Source of the DNA: Cynocephalus volans
Taxonomy: Eukaryota; Chordata; Mammalia; Dermoptera; Cynocephalidae
Assembly: GCF_027409185.1 (NCBI RefSeq)
Contig: NC_084463.1
Location: forward strand, 53,810,907-53,874,906
Direction of reading: 5' to 3'
Length of the DNA: 64,000 nucleotides
Shown here: positions 28,661-41,959 of the stretch, in pieces
Position numbering within the stretch: position 1 is the first letter of the stretch
Layout: each line of letters begins with the position of its first letter
Notes under the pieces: model-generated
The model's input: the letters and a program-made list of their open reading frames with translations, nothing else
Told to the model about the DNA's origin: nothing
Databases searched by the model: none
Translations under genes and position numbers: made by a program

Positions 28661-29217
28661 TAAAAATAAATGGGACAGACGGATGTGGGCCACACTATCA
28701 CTCCCATGACATGGAAAATGGAAATGGTGTATCACCATCTCAGGGTCTGCCAAAGGCAACTTTTGGGGACAATGGGAAAAGTGCTACCTGGCCTCCTCTC
28801 TCTGTCACTGACAAAATAAAAGAAGGATATTCAATTTTCAAACAGAATGTAAGGAAAATATGAAGGAATCAGAACTTGCTGAGTTTGAAATATAACTTTT
28901 TTTCAATCCATCTCTCCCAGAAAAATATTTTCAAACTGTTAAACTATTTTGTGGCAAGGAGCAAATCCAGTGTTTTCCAAAAATTATGAAAGACTAAAAA
29001 TATTTCTAGCTTTCTAAGTACCTTAGGGTCTGACACATACACAATGCCTAGTAAATAATAAAACTCCTAAGGAAATAGCCACCTTGGAGAGAAAAGGTGG
29101 TCAGGGAACAAAGGATCTGACTCACAATGTGTGGGGGTAGAATTGGTCTAACAGATTATAGCACAATGGAAACCCATGTTTTTATGGCAGTGACTACACC
29201 AGATAATTTCTTGTATC
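28661..29217. other. unassigned sequence
   Basis: No gene or repeat family was recognised. An 83-codon open frame starts at 28612 within the L1 fragment and runs into this region without recognisable content. Confidence 0.4.
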
Positions 29218-29233
29218 AAAAAGCCAGAGTCAG

Positions 29234-29393
29234 GGTCAGCCTGTGGCTCAATTGGGAGAGTGTGGTGCTGATAACACCAAGGCCACAGGTTTGGATCCCG
29301 ATATTGGGATGTTCAGTTAGCTCACTTGGGAGAGCATGGTGCTCACAACACCAAGTCAAGGGGTAAGATCTCCTTACCAGTCATCTTTTTTAA
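29234..29393 (+). mobile_element. CYN-like dimeric SINE
   Basis: Both tRNA-like units are present. The flanks AAAAAGCCAGAGTCAG (29218-29233) and AAAAAGCTGGGGTCAG (29394-29409) agree at 13 of 16. Confidence 0.88.
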
Positions 29394-29619
29394 AAAAAGC
29401 TGGGGTCAGAAAAAAATTAAAAAGTAGGTCGTTGGATCCCCCAAAATATAACAACCCAAAATGGGAAAAGATATCCAGTCAACTGAAAACCTGGGCATTT
29501 AAGGAAAAAAGATATTGACGGAGAATGGAAAGAGCCCAGAGGACACAGTGAAGAGGCACAAAGCAGGATGCCCCTGGAGGAGCAGGCGAGGCGGCAGCCA
29601 TGACTCCGCAGCCTTGAAG

Positions 29620-29800
29620 AAAATAGACATTCTTCTCTCCTGTCCGTGGACATCAGAGCTTGAGATTCTTCAGCTTTTGGGTTCCAGAACTTACACCAAG
29701 GACACCATCAGCTTCCCTGGTTCTGAGGCCTTTGGACTTGGACTAAGCCATGCTACCAGCATCCGGTTTATACATAGCCTATGGTTGGACTTTTCTTCAT
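29620..29800 (+). repeat. possible ancient LTR-like fragment
   Basis: TTCTGAGGCCTTTGGACTTG and AAGCCATGCTACCAGCATCC resemble a widespread mammalian repeat that I cannot name securely. It could instead be part of the following L1 5'UTR. Confidence 0.3.
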
Positions 29801-31197
29801 AGCCACTCTAGGGAGGAAGACTACAGAGACTGAAGACTGCAGAGTGCAAAGTGCAGTGTGATAAGTGCTACAGCAGAGTTGAGCACCATGGGCAGGCATA
29901 AAAGAAGATTCCTGGGAGCGCCCGAGCCATGCTGCCGGACCGAGTGAGTAGCCCAAGGCAGCGGGAGCTGAGAACGGGAAAGGCGACAAACCAGAGGCAG
30001 AGAGGGAGCGCCCAACCTGGCACAGCCCTGAGTGACCCCTGACCTGGCCCTGCTCGGGGGGCTAATGCCTGCCCGGCTTCCGCCTGCATCACCGGGCCAC
30101 TCACCGCCCCTGGGGCTGCCTCCATTTCCTCAGGTACTTGCAGCTCCAGCCCAGCTCAGCCAAGCCTGCCCTCCTTGCCCGGCTCAGCTCCTCACTGAGC
30201 CCTCCCACTTGCTTGCCCCGGCATGGGACTTCCTAGGGCCTGTGGGCTGGCCTCGCCTCCCACTCCCTCCACGGTTCTCTGGCGGGGCTGGTGGCATTGG
30301 GCGTCCCTGGCCAGTGTCGGGAGAGCAAGGAAGTATGGGCGAGGCCGACTGTAACTCCACTGCACCCAGGGCTCTGGACCCCGGTAAACTTCCTGTTACT
30401 GGGAGGCAGATACCATCTCTGTGGCCACCAGTTCGGAAAAATGCCTAACCAATTTCTGGTTAGGAATAGTGTGGTTGGAGAGTTCCCAATTCCGCTTGAA
30501 CCTGCCGGAGAGCTGACTGCGGGCGGGCAGCGGACTCGGTCCGTGCCGGGGGTAAGAAAGGTGAACCGTGTGCTGTGGGCTCCTCCCCCAAGGAGCTCAC
30601 GCTCTGGTGTGGGAGATACGACAAGTACACAAATAACCGTGATACCAGGAGGAAGGTGATAAGTCCCAAGAAAGATCTACACAGTGCTACAAAGGCACCC
30701 AGAGCGACCGGTTGTCTGTGCCGAGGAGAAACCTGGTAGACATCCTGGGTGAGGCGGTGCCGAGCAGGGTCTTGAAGGCCAAGCTGATAGACAAGGGTTG
30801 CAGAAGACACGTCCCAGCCCAGCCCAGTGCGTATAGAGCGGGGAGACGTCTGGCTAGGGAGGCGGAGACTCGACAGAAACCACACGCCCTGTGGGGTCGC
30901 CACTGCACAATCCAACAGCCCAAGCCAGAGCGCACTGAACAGGGAGAAGTCCTGCATGGGAAGTGAAAGCTCAGCAGAGAACACACACTGTGGTACATGA
31001 TCCAGCAGCCCAGGAGAGTCCAAGCTAACCAGAGAGGTGGCTCCCCAGAGAGGCCCAAGACCCAAGGCAACTATACACACAAGGCACTAGAGGCCAACTG
31101 AGCAGTCACGGAGGGAGCCACACCAAATTGGAAACCACAGCAACATCTTAGTTAGTCAATAGTCTCAAACTGGTGGACTGTGAAACCCCCTGCCACA

Positions 31198-32178
31198 ATG
31201 AATAAACATCAAAAAAAAGATACCAGAAATACAAAAAATCAAGAAAGTACACCACCAAATGTTAATAGATCTCAAACTCTAGATCCTATAGAACAAGAAA
31301 CCCTTGAAATGACTAACAAGGAATTTTGAGTGATAATTCAAAGGAAACTGAATGAGATAGAAGAAAACTCAGCTAGACATAATGATGAAATGAGGAAAAG
31401 TATACAGGACCTGAAAGAAGAAATGTACAAGGAAATCAATGTCCTGAAAAAAAATGTAGAAGAACTTGCTGAACTGAAGAAGTTATTCAGCAAAATAAAA
31501 AATACAACAGAGAGTTTAATGAGCAGGCTTGTCGAAGTTGAAGCGAGAACCTCTGAACTTGAAGATAGGATGTTTGAAATAACACAAGCAGACAAAAAGA
31601 AAGAAAAAAGAATCAAGGACATTGAAGAAAATCTGAGAGAGATATCAGACAACCTTAAGCACTCAAATATCCGAGTCATGGGTATTCCAGAAGGGGATTA
31701 AAATGGAGATTGCATTGAAAACATATTCAACAAAATAGTGGCAGAAAACTTCACAGGTATAGGAAAAGTCACAGATCTTCAGATCCAGGAAGCTCAATCA
31801 TCTCCAAACGTATTCAACCCCAAAAGGCCTTCTCCAAGACATGTTATAGGCAAATTGGCATAACTCAGAGACAAAGAGAGAATCTTAAAAGCTGCAAGAG
31901 AGAAGCGTCAAATCACCTAGAAGGGAGCCCCAATCAGGCTAACATCAGACTTTTCATCACAAACCCTTAAAGCTAGAAAGGAATGGGATGATATATTCAA
32001 AATACTAAAAGACAAAGATTGCCAGCCAAGAATACTCTACCCTACAAGGCTCTCCTTCCGAAATGAAGGGCAAATAGTATTTTTCTCAGACAAACAAAAA
32101 CTGCGGGAGTTCACTACCACACGAGCACACTTACAAGAAATCCTCAAGGGAGTACTGGGTTTGGTTCCTGAAAAATAA
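31198..32178 (+). pseudogene. L1 ORF1 (RNA-binding protein), 4 nonsense changes
   Basis: The frame from ATG at 31198 to TAA at 32176-32178 is 327 codons with no net shift, close to the usual ORF1 length. A long Lys/Glu-rich coiled coil (about residues 45-165) is followed by the RRM/CTD region (HSNIRVMGIPEGD, then the typical EAQSSPNVFNPKRPSPRHV). Premature stops are TGA 31327, TAA 31699, TAA 31861 and TAG 31918. An intact ORF1p trimer would coat L1 RNA. This copy cannot make one. Confidence 0.8.
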
Positions 32179-32365
32179 CTACCACTGCCATAAAAACCCA
32201 AGAAAAATCAAAACCCACTAGTATAATATAAATGGCATTCATGAAGAGAAAACAAACAAACAAAAACACTATCTACAACGTAAGGAACCAACAAACACAG
32301 AAACCAAACAGTAAATCAGAAAGCAAGGAACAAAAGACACCTAAGACAACCAAACAACCAATAAA

Positions 32366-35300
32366 ATGCTAGGAATAAATCAACACCTTTCAATAACAAC
32401 TCTTAACGTAAAAGGCTTAAATTCCCCAATCAAAAGACACAGACTGGCTGACTGGATCAAAAAGGAGGACCCAACTATATGCTGCTACGAGAGACCCACC
32501 TCACCCACAAAGATTCACATAGACTAAGAGTGAAAGGATGGAAAAAGATTTACCATGCAAACAAAAAAGAAAAACGAGCTGGAGTAGCTATTCTTATATC
32601 TGACAAAATAGACTTTAAACTAAAAACCATAAAAAGAGACAATGAGCTACACTCCTTAATGATAAAAGGACTGATCCATCAAGAAGACATAACAATCATA
32701 AATATGTAGGCACCCAATGTTGGAGCAGCCATATTTATAAAACAAACTCAATTAGACCTAAAGAAGGAAATAGACACTAATACCATAATAGCAGGGGACA
32801 TGAACACCCCACTGTCAATATTAGACAGATCATCTAGGCAAAGAATCAGCAGAGAAACACAAGATCTAAACAATACTCTAGACCAACTGGAATTGGCAGA
32901 TATCTACACAACATTCCATCCAACAACCTCAGAATATTCATTCTTCTCATCAGCACGTGGATCATTCTCCAGGATTGATCATATATTAGGTCAAAAATCA
33001 AGTCTCAATAAATTCAAAAAAATTGGAATTATCCCATGTATCTTCTCAGACCACAATGGGATAAAACTAGAAAATAACAACAAACGAAACTCTGGAAACT
33101 ATACAAACACATGGAAATTAAACAGCATTCTACTTAATGACATATGGGTCCAAGAAGAAATCAAGCAGGAAATCAAAAAATTTATTGAAACTAATGAAAA
33201 TAATGATACATCATACCAAAACCTGTGGGATACTGCAAAAGCAGTATTAAGGCGGAAATTTATTGCATTAAATGCTCACTTCAGAAGAATGGAAAGATGG
33301 CAAGTGAACAACCTAACACTTCACCTTAAAGAGGTAGAAAAACAAGAACAATCCAAACCTAAAGTTAGCAGACGGAAAGAAATCATTAAGATCAGAGCAG
33401 AACTGAATGAAATTGAAAACCAAAAAACGATTCAAAAGATCAACGAATCAAAAAGTTGGTTCTTGAATAGATAAATAAAAATGACAAACCATTAGCATGG
33501 CGAACAAAATAAAGAGAGAAGATTCAAATAACAAAAATTAGAAATGAAAAAGGCCATATTACAACTGATGCATCTGAAATACAAGGAATCATTTGAGACT
33601 ACTATAAACAACTATACGCCCACAAATTTGAAAATCTGGAGGAAATGGATAAATTTCTGGACACACACAAGCTCCCAAAACTGAACCATGAAGATGTAGA
33701 AAATTGGAACAGACCAATAACAATAAAGGAGATTGAAGGTGTTGTCAGAAGGCTCCCAACAAAGAAAAGCCCAGGACCAGATGGATTCACAGCAGAATTT
33801 TACCAAACATTCAAAGAGGAATTGACACCGATTCTTTACAAACTATTCCAAAAGATTGAAATGGACGCAAATCTCCCAAACTCATTCTATAAAGCAAACA
33901 TCATCCTTATACCAAAACCAGGTAAAGATATAACCAAAATAGAAAACTACAGGCCGATATCCTTGATGAATATAGATTCAAAAATCCTCACTAAAATACT
34001 AGCAAACAGAATACAGCAACACATACGTAAAAATATTCACCACGATCAAGTGGGATTCATCCCAGGGATGCAAGGTTGGTTCAACATACGCAAATCAATA
34101 AATGTGATACACCATATTAATAAACTCAAACACAAGGACCATATGATCATCTCTATAGATGCTGAAAAAGCATTTGATAAAGTTCAGCACTCATTCATGA
34201 CAAAGACCCTCTATAAGTTAGGTATAGAGGGAAAATATTTCAACATAATTAAAGCCATATATGGCAAACCCACTGCCAATATCATCCTCAATGGGGAAAA
34301 GCTGAAAGCTTTTCCTTTAAGAACAGGAACTAAACAAGGATGCCCACTCTCACCACTCCTATTCCACATAGTGTTGGAAGTACTAGCCAGAGCAATCAGA
34401 GGAGAGAAGTAAATAAAGGGCATCCTGATTGGAAAAGATGAAGTCAAACTGTCCCTGTTTGCAGATGACATGATCCTATATATTGAACAGCCTAAAACCT
34501 CTATAAAAAAACTCTTGGAATTGATAAATGATTTCAGCACAGTAGCAGGATACAAAATCAACACACAAAAATCAGTAGCATTTCTTTTCTCCAATAGTGA
34601 ACATGCAGAAAGAGAAATCAAGAAAGCCTGCCCATTTACAATAACCACCAAAAAAATAAAATACTTAGGAATTGAGTTAACCAAGGAGGTGAAAAATCTC
34701 TATAATGAGAACTACAAACCACTGCTGAGAGAAATTAGAGAGGATACAAGAAGATGGAAAGATATCCCATGCTCTTGGATTGGAAGAATCAACATAGTGA
34801 AAATGTCCATACTACCCAAAGTGATATACAAATTCAATGCAATCCCCATCAAAATTCCAAAGACATTTTTCTCAGAAATGGGAAAAACTATCCAGACATT
34901 TATATGGAATAATAAAAGACTACGTGTATCCAAAGCAATGCTCAGCAAAAAAAATAAAGCTGGAGGCATAACACTACCTGACTTTAAGCTATACTACAAA
35001 GCTATAATAACCAAAACAGTATGGTACTGGCATAAAAACAGACACACTGATCAATGGGATAGAATAGAGAATCCAGAAATCAACCCACACACTTACTGCC
35101 ATCTCATCTTTGACAAAGGCACCAAGCCTATTCACTGGGGAAGGGACTGCCTCTTCAGCAAATGGTGCTGGGATAACTGGATATCCATATGCAGGAGAAT
35201 GAAACTAGATCCATACCTCTCACCGTATACTAAAATCAACTCAAAATGGATTAAGGATTTAAATATACACTCTGAAGCAATAAAACTTCTTAAAGAAAAC

Positions 35301-36188
35301 ATAGGAGAAACACTTCAGGAAATGGGACTGGACACAGACTTCATGAATACAACCCCAAAAGCATGGGTAACCAAAGGAAAAATAAACAAATGGGATTATA
35401 TCAGACTAAAAAGCTTCTGCACAGCAAAAGAAACAATTAACAGAGTTAAAAGACAACCAACAGAGTGGGAGAAAATATTTGCAAAATATACATCTGACAA
35501 AGGATTAATATCCAGAATATATAAGGAACTCAAACAACTGTACAAGAAAAAAACAAGCAACCCAATTAAAAAATGGGCAAAAGAGCTAAGTAGGCATTTC
35601 TCAAAGGAAGGTATACAAATGGCCAACAGACATATGAAAAAATGCTCAACATCACTCAGCATCTGGGAAATGCAAATCAAAACCACACTGAGATACCATC
35701 TAACCCCAGTTAGGATGGCTAAAATCCAAAAGACTCTGAACAATAAATGCTGGCGAGGTTGCAGAGAAAAAGGAACTCTCATACAGTGTTGGTGGGACTG
35801 CAAAGTGGTGCAGCCTCTATGGAAAATGGTATGGAGGTTCCTCAAACAATTGCAGATAGATCTACCATATGACCCAGCTATCCCACTGTTGGGAATATAC
35901 CCAGAGGAATGGAAATCATCAAGTCGAAGGTATACCTGTTCCCCAATGTTCATCGCAGCACTGTTTACAATAGCCAAGAGTTGGAACCAGCCCAAATGTC
36001 CATCATCAGATGAGTGGATACAGAAAATGTGGTACATCTACCCAATGGAATACTACTCAGCTATAAAAATGAGTGAAGTACTGCCATTTGCAACAACATG
36101 GATGGACCTTGAGAGAATTATATTAAGTGAAACAAGTCAGCCACAGAAAGAGAAATACGACATGTTCTCACTTATTGGTGGGAGCTAA
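32366..36188 (+). pseudogene. L1 ORF2 (endonuclease/reverse transcriptase), broken
   Basis: Starts MLGINQHLSITTLNVKGLNS. The endonuclease domain is recognisable up to the SDHNG motif (about 33048). The RT domain has [26 protein letters not shown] and the FADD catalytic motif at 34458-34469. The C-terminal region with a Cys-rich stretch (about 35740-35810) runs to the TAA at 36186. Lesions I can place are frameshifts near 32480 and 33470 and stops at 32707, 33510, 33594 and 34410. The last 572 codons after 34470 are open. It is not functional. Confidence 0.85.
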
Positions 36189-36202
36189 AAATTAATATAA
36201 AA

Positions 36203-36230
36203 TTCACACACACACACACACACACACACA
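36203..36230 (+). repeat. (CA)n microsatellite in L1 3'UTR
   Basis: About 13-14 uninterrupted CA units just after the ORF2 stop. Confidence 0.92.
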
Positions 36231-36452
36231 ATAAAAAAAAACAGGCGGGGGGAGAAGAAGATATAACAACCACAATTACTTGAAATTGACACGACAAGCA
36301 AACAGAAGGGACATGGGTGGGGCGAGGGGGAGAGGGAGGACAGAGGGAGGTTTTGGTGATGGGCAACAACAATCAGCCACAATGTATATTGACAAAATAA
36401 AATTAAAATAAATAAATAAATAAATAAAAGAAAAGAAAAGGAAAAAAAAAAA

Positions 36453-36789
36453 GAGGAGGCAGAAAGCATCTTTTCCAGAGACCAGGACTGGGCCGTAATA
36501 AAATAGTAAAGCAGATGCCTGATGGGAATTATTAACTACTGAGATGAGTGCCCACAGGGTGGTGCCCATTCTCACCAACTCTGTGTGAAGAAAAGTGCAC
36601 ACATGGTCATGCCTCTCTGTTCACTGTAAGCTGGATGTGTGTTAAAAAGATGACAGGACACTGGAGCTTATTTACTTTTCCTTTTTGCCAACTGCACAAT
36701 GGTAGAATATTTCTAGGGCTCTTAATAGGGGCAAAGTATATTTTGCATGTGGTAGAAATTCATGGTCACAGAGCAGACTGTGGTCTATT
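36453..36789. other. unassigned sequence
   Basis: No gene or repeat was recognised. Confidence 0.4.
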
Positions 36790-37265
36790 AGAGACTGCTG
36801 CAAAGTCTTACATTTCCTCTTATTGAGAGATGGACTCTAATTGCCATTCCCTTGAATCAAGGCTGGTCTTAGCTATGTGCTTAACTAAGAGAATACGGTG
36901 GAAGAGATGCTTTGGTATCTGAGTGGAGATAACAAGAATCCTTGCAGCTTCTGCCTGGGCCTCTTGGACAGTTGCTCTGGCAGAAGCCAGACAAACTTGA
37001 CTACCCTGAGAATGCCACTCTGTAAGGAAGTCCAACATGGCCACAAAGAGAAGGCTGGACATCTGCTCAGTGTTCCCAGCCACTAGAGATTTTCCAGCTC
37101 AGAGCAGAGACATCATGTAGCAGCCAACCCACACCACGCTGTCCAGCTTACTGATCCAAAACATCATGACATGTAACAAGGAGATGTTCTTATTTTAAGC
37201 CATGAAATTTTGTGATACTTTGTTGCACAGCATATCACTGGAACCAAAAAACAATTAGACACCTA
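36790..37265 (+). mobile_element. MaLR/MLT-like LTR
   Basis: TTGCAGCTTCTGCCTGGGCC and the terminal TTATTTTAAGCCATGAAATT plus TTTGTTGCACAGCATATCAC are features of MLT-type LTRs. The subfamily is uncertain. Confidence 0.5.
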
Positions 37266-38064
37266 AGGTAGTATGTTTATTGAAACATGAAGAGTATAGG
37301 TTCACACTGAATAGTAGATTCAAAACAAAGAAAAGCATTTCACATCTTATGTTAGATCTCAAACTATAATTGTGAATGTAAATGATCAGTTACCTATTTT
37401 GTTGATATTTGTTCTTAAATATTAGCTACAGTTCTACTTCAAAAACTTGCCAAAGACTAATGCACACATCCATTTTTCTCATTCATTTTTAAGTAATTAT
37501 GTGAAATAGGAGAACAAAATACAATCTGTAAGAAAGTTGAAAAACATGATGGGTCTCATTGGACTACAAACCAATAACTGTATATTAATAAAAACTACAA
37601 ATAGAATCACTGATGTAAATTTAGAGAAGTAAAATGCAGACATTATGAAAATTCATACTTTCTGTTTTTATTATTTCCATGTCTTTTTATTGACCATTGT
37701 TCAAACATGTCCCAGTAACTCCTGAAGGCTTTCTCCCCATGGACTCTTTACCATGTCACCATGGGTGCTGGATAGAAGCATAGGTCACCAGGGATTGAAC
37801 CTCTTAGCCCAGCAAACACTACCTTCAGGTTTTTACAAGAATGATATTTCCAATGTAACAAAGTTAGTCTTTATGAGTAACAACATCTTCCCCTATACTG
37901 GCAATGTATATAGAAATTAGAATAAAATGAAAAGACCAAACAAACAAAAGTAGCAGGAAGTAGTAACACAAGATAAAATTAGGCCCAAGAAACAGGGAGG
38001 AGTCCAGGAGAAAACTCATTTTGGTGGCCTGTGTCAGTGGCTGGGTGGTAGTGAAAACACATAT
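37266..38064. other. unassigned sequence
   Basis: AT-rich. No gene or repeat was recognised. Confidence 0.4.
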
Positions 38065-38081
38065 AAGAAAACAGGGGGAAG

Positions 38082-38246
38082 GGCCGGACCGTGGCTCACT
38101 CGGGTAAGTGTGGTTCTGATAATGCCAAGGCCACAGGATCGGATCCCATATAGGGATGGCCGGTTAGCTCACTGGGTGAGCATGGTGCTGACAACACAAA
38201 GTCAAGTGTTAATAACCCCTTACCGGTCATCTTAAAAAAAAAAGAA
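38082..38246 (+). mobile_element. CYN-like dimeric SINE
   Basis: GGCCGGACCGTGGCTCACTC, linker CATATAGGGATGGCCGG, end TTACCGGTCATC, poly(A). Target duplication AAGAAAACAGGGGGAAG (38065-38081) versus AAGAAAACAGGGGAAAG (38247-38263). Confidence 0.92.
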
Positions 38247-38299
38247 AAGAAAACAGGGGAAAGTGATTTTAATTTTAGATTTGTTGACATTGAGGTATC

Positions 38300-38396
38300 T
38301 TTTTTTTTTCCTGGCAGCTGGCTGGTGCAGAGATCTGAGTCCTTGACCTTGGTGTTAAAACACCATGATCTAAACAACTGAGCTAACAAGTTGGCC
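38300..38396 (-). mobile_element. tRNA-Ile-like SINE monomer
   Basis: The reverse complement carries TTAGCTCAGTTGTTTAGATC and CACCAAGGTCAAGGACTCAG with an A tail. It lies about 50 bp from the dimeric copy, in opposite orientation. Confidence 0.7.
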
Positions 38397-38399
38397 ACT

Positions 38400-40009
38400 T
38401 GAGTTGCCTTTTGAATAGCTACAAACAAACATTCAACAAAGGTCAACCTATGATCAAAAGACTAGGGAAGAATTACAAACTGGAGAGTAAAAAGAGTGCA
38501 AACTACAAGGACTGAATCAATAAAAAATAATTTCACATGAGAAGAACAGGGCCCAGGATGAAGCACTTTGATAATCTATGTTATAAAGAAGAAAGTAGAA
38601 GAATTCAGGAGAAAAGAGCAAAAATCAGTGAAGTCATGAGAGAAACTAATAAACTAACACAGAGGAATTTCCAGGAGAATATCACGAAGAGCAATTCAAA
38701 ATGTAGCAGAATACTCATTAGACAAAGACTAGAGAATAATCATTGGATTTGACTATAATTTAGGTTATAATTCTAGGTTTTATCCATGAATCTAGTACAG
38801 TCTTTGAAAACCATCTGAAACTAGATTTATTTTAGAAACTTTATAAAAAGCTTACTAAGCAACTTGTGCCTTAAAATTAGGTAACTATTTCCACTGCAGA
38901 GAGAGAGAGAAATGTTGATGTCCAGGGCAGCAGTGAAAAAGTTTCTAATAGCGACGGTGTTGCAGAATTTGGTCCCACCAAGTCTTCATATCCCAAGAGA
39001 ATTTGGCAGATTCTCTTCTCAGGTTCCATTTCAGTCATGTAAAGAACTTTTCTTCCTTTTTTCAATGACATCAGAAAGACCAGAGACAAATTTTTATTCA
39101 ACTTAGATGACTCTGAGTTCTTACAAATGGATCTATCTACATGCCACTTTTCTTTCAAGTTGAGTTTAACTCATTTGTACTTTTCAATTTTAATCTACGT
39201 ATTCCATAAAGCTGACATAATACAATAAAAAAAGAGTACTAAATAACCATAATACTCACCAGAGATTTATTCACCTTTTGTTGCTCTTGTAAACTCATAG
39301 TGCACTGTGGCAGCATAGCTGGGAGAAGAGAGAGTGGAGTGGATTAAGAAGAGAACTGTTATGGCTTGGCTCTAGAGTCTCTTTTCCAAAACTCTCTACT
39401 TATTAGCTGAAAAAGACAAACAAAAAAGCCTTCCTGTGAGAGAATGGTCCTTCATACCTCAATAAAGAACAATGATCCCATTTAAAATGCAGCTACAAGT
39501 ACATTAATAGCTGCACATTACACACACTATTTATTTTTGGGTTAATGAAAACATATATAACCTACTGACTTAGCACAAATCAATACTACCTAAATATATA
39601 ACTTAATAACTTAAACCAAAGAGAAACACATTGTGACATCTCTCAAATTAGTGTTATAGAAATAGTTTGGCTATATTAACTGCTACCCTATTAATATATT
39701 AAATTCACACACGACTCCAAAAAAGTGTTTCTATTACAACACATCTTCCTTTTATGTACCTAAAATCTGGATAGCGTACATCCTGCAATCCAGCACATTT
39801 TGCCTATGATTATATAGGCAAGCAAAAGACACATAATGTACATTTCTTCTGATCTTCCTGTACTCAAGCCCTCATATAGCATGTTCTGACAATAAACTAG
39901 TCTATGTCATGTGATCTGCTTTGGACTGTGGCACATAAGAAAATGTCATGCAAACATAGGTTTGAAAAGTACTGGCCATGGGTGTTTCCCTCTTAAACAC
40001 AGTCATACT
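38400..40009. other. unassigned sequence
   Basis: No convincing gene. Short open frames (for example 93 codons on the minus strand at 38877-39158) show no recognisable domain. Confidence 0.4.
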
Positions 40010-40285
40010 GTGAAGAAGACTGGGGAGACACGGGGCCCAGCCAAGGGTCAGTGCAAATCACAGGACATGTGAGTGAAGCCATCTTTAACCAAACAGCCTC
40101 AGTCAAGATACCAGGTGACTAAATCCATATCTGTAATCAAGGGAACACTAGAATGAGAACTGTCCAGCTAAAAGCAGCCCAAGATGTGGATCCATAGAAC
40201 TTCAGAAAAATAAGATGGCTGGGTTTTTTAAGCCATTGGGGTTTGATTTGTTTCTTACACAGCAAATGCTGAATGATACGTCTAC
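40010..40285 (+). mobile_element. MLT1-like LTR fragment
   Basis: The 3' end reads TTTTTTAAGCCATTGGGGTT, then TTCTTACACAGCAAATGCTG and AATGATAC, close to the MLT1 end pattern. Confidence 0.55.
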
Positions 40286-41880
40286 ATCCCCAAAACTCAA
40301 AGCATACTTAACAAAATTATGTGGGGGAGAAAGTCTTAAATTACAAGTCAAATATAATCAATACAACTTCGCAACCACTGGTAGAAGTTTTGAAAATCAC
40401 AGTGAATGTTAACTACATGTACTTCAGTGAGGTTTCTAACCCTAGTAGAGGCTATGTAAATCATACAAAAACAATTATTAGCACATCAGTAAACTAGGTT
40501 GTAACTTTTGTTTTGTATTGTTTTTTACATCACATACAAGTGGTTTACTTTAATAACATACAACATAAAAAGTATGTTTCTTATAAGTGAGTAATGCACT
40601 GTACCAGTGTACTTTCAACAGTTTGGGTAAAAATAGAATGAAAAGAGAACAGAAATCTTTCCATGGACTTTTTTGAAGCACACTAGCATTTTAATTACAT
40701 TTAAGAAATTGGTTTTGAGTAGAAGGGAAGTGCAGTCTAATTTTCCCATTTTAAATAAAGTAAAACTACCTCCAATATATTCCTACAAAAGTTATGATTT
40801 TAAAGAATAGGTTACTGACATTAAGTGGGAAATGCATATATTATTTACCCTTTGAGGTGACATAATCCAAAGAATGTACTGGAGTTAAAAAAGGATGGGG
40901 TTGTTTAAGGTAATGTATGTTAAAGCAATGTTTGCTCTAAGTTGACTTCAGCATTAGAAAAATAATCTCAAAAGTGAACAAACACTTGTTTTGACTTAAG
41001 TGTGACAAAATGGAAAATGCTAAACAAAAAGTCAGATGTCTAACATCAACAAATCATGTGACCCCGGACAACTCACATTTCCTCATATCCAATTATTTTC
41101 ACTTTTCTTATAAGGTAGAAATATGGGGAAAACCATTCCTGAATGACCAGAAAAGAACTATGAAGATAGAGAAACATCAGCACATCTTTAGATGCCAAAT
41201 TTGGTGACAGTCTGGGTTTGAGAGAGCTCAGACACTGGGAACAATGAAGGAAGATTGAAGGAACGGGAGTGTGTTCAGAGAGCACTACAGACAGATCCTC
41301 TCAACTGTGGCAGGTTATTCCTGCACCCCACAGAACACCTTCAAACCCTCTTCAATAAGTAACACCTCCTGGGTCCTTGCCTGTCTTTCTCAGTCTGATT
41401 CATCTCTCCCTTCTGAAAGTTGGTCCAAACCTTCCAATATCACCCAGTCTCAGAGAGCTACTGAATGAGGTATTATCAGCCAACTCTGGTGCACTCTAAG
41501 TACTAGACACAGTTATTGCTTAGGTTGTGCAAAGCTAGGATCTTCACCTTTCTGGGACTGAAGCAGTGCTGAGAGTGTTCCGGTCATAATGATGTTCTTC
41601 CAGGTGGGATTGTTACTCACAGGATGCCCTCTTTCTAAGTTTGTCACACCTCCTTCACTCCAAAGAAAATAGGAGCAACAACCAATGCCCTAATCTCCAT
41701 CCTAGAAGTCACCGTCCTGGAAACAAGGCAGTCTGTCAACTTCTGTAAACACAAACCAGGAGCGCTAGACAGGCTGCACAGTGCAGGAGGGACCAGAAAC
41801 TTGGCTTGCTGAAGAGACAAGACACCCCACAACCATAACAGCCACAGAGTAACAATCTGCACAGACCTCACAATTATTTC
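40286..41880. other. mostly unassigned sequence
   Basis: A MIR-like piece lies at about 41050-41130 (see next entry). No gene was recognised. Confidence 0.4.
41050..41130 (+). mobile_element. MIR fragment
   Basis: AATCATGTGACCCCGGACAA, then CTCACATTTCCTCATATCC and GGTAGAAATATGGGG resemble the MIR 3' half. Confidence 0.4.
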
Positions 41881-41959
41881 TCTGGGAATTTGGGGACATT
41901 ACACTAATATCAACACGCTCATGTCACAGATGGGTAAAGTGAACGTCCCATAGGTTGGC

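Larger units (their letters stand above)
29830..36452 (+). mobile_element. nearly full-length L1
   Basis: A CpG-rich 5'UTR-like region (about 29900-30700), ORF1 (31198-32178), ORF2 (32366-36188), a 3'UTR with a CA repeat and a G-rich tract, and an (A/TAAA)n tail ending near 36452. The 5' limit is uncertain because I found no convincing target-site duplication. The 3' end has the same organisation as the L1 at 54414-56340, so both belong to the same or a near lineage. Confidence 0.75.

Noticed and set aside
35396-36037. 213-codon antisense open frame
   Set aside because: It is antisense to the open C-terminal part of L1 ORF2.
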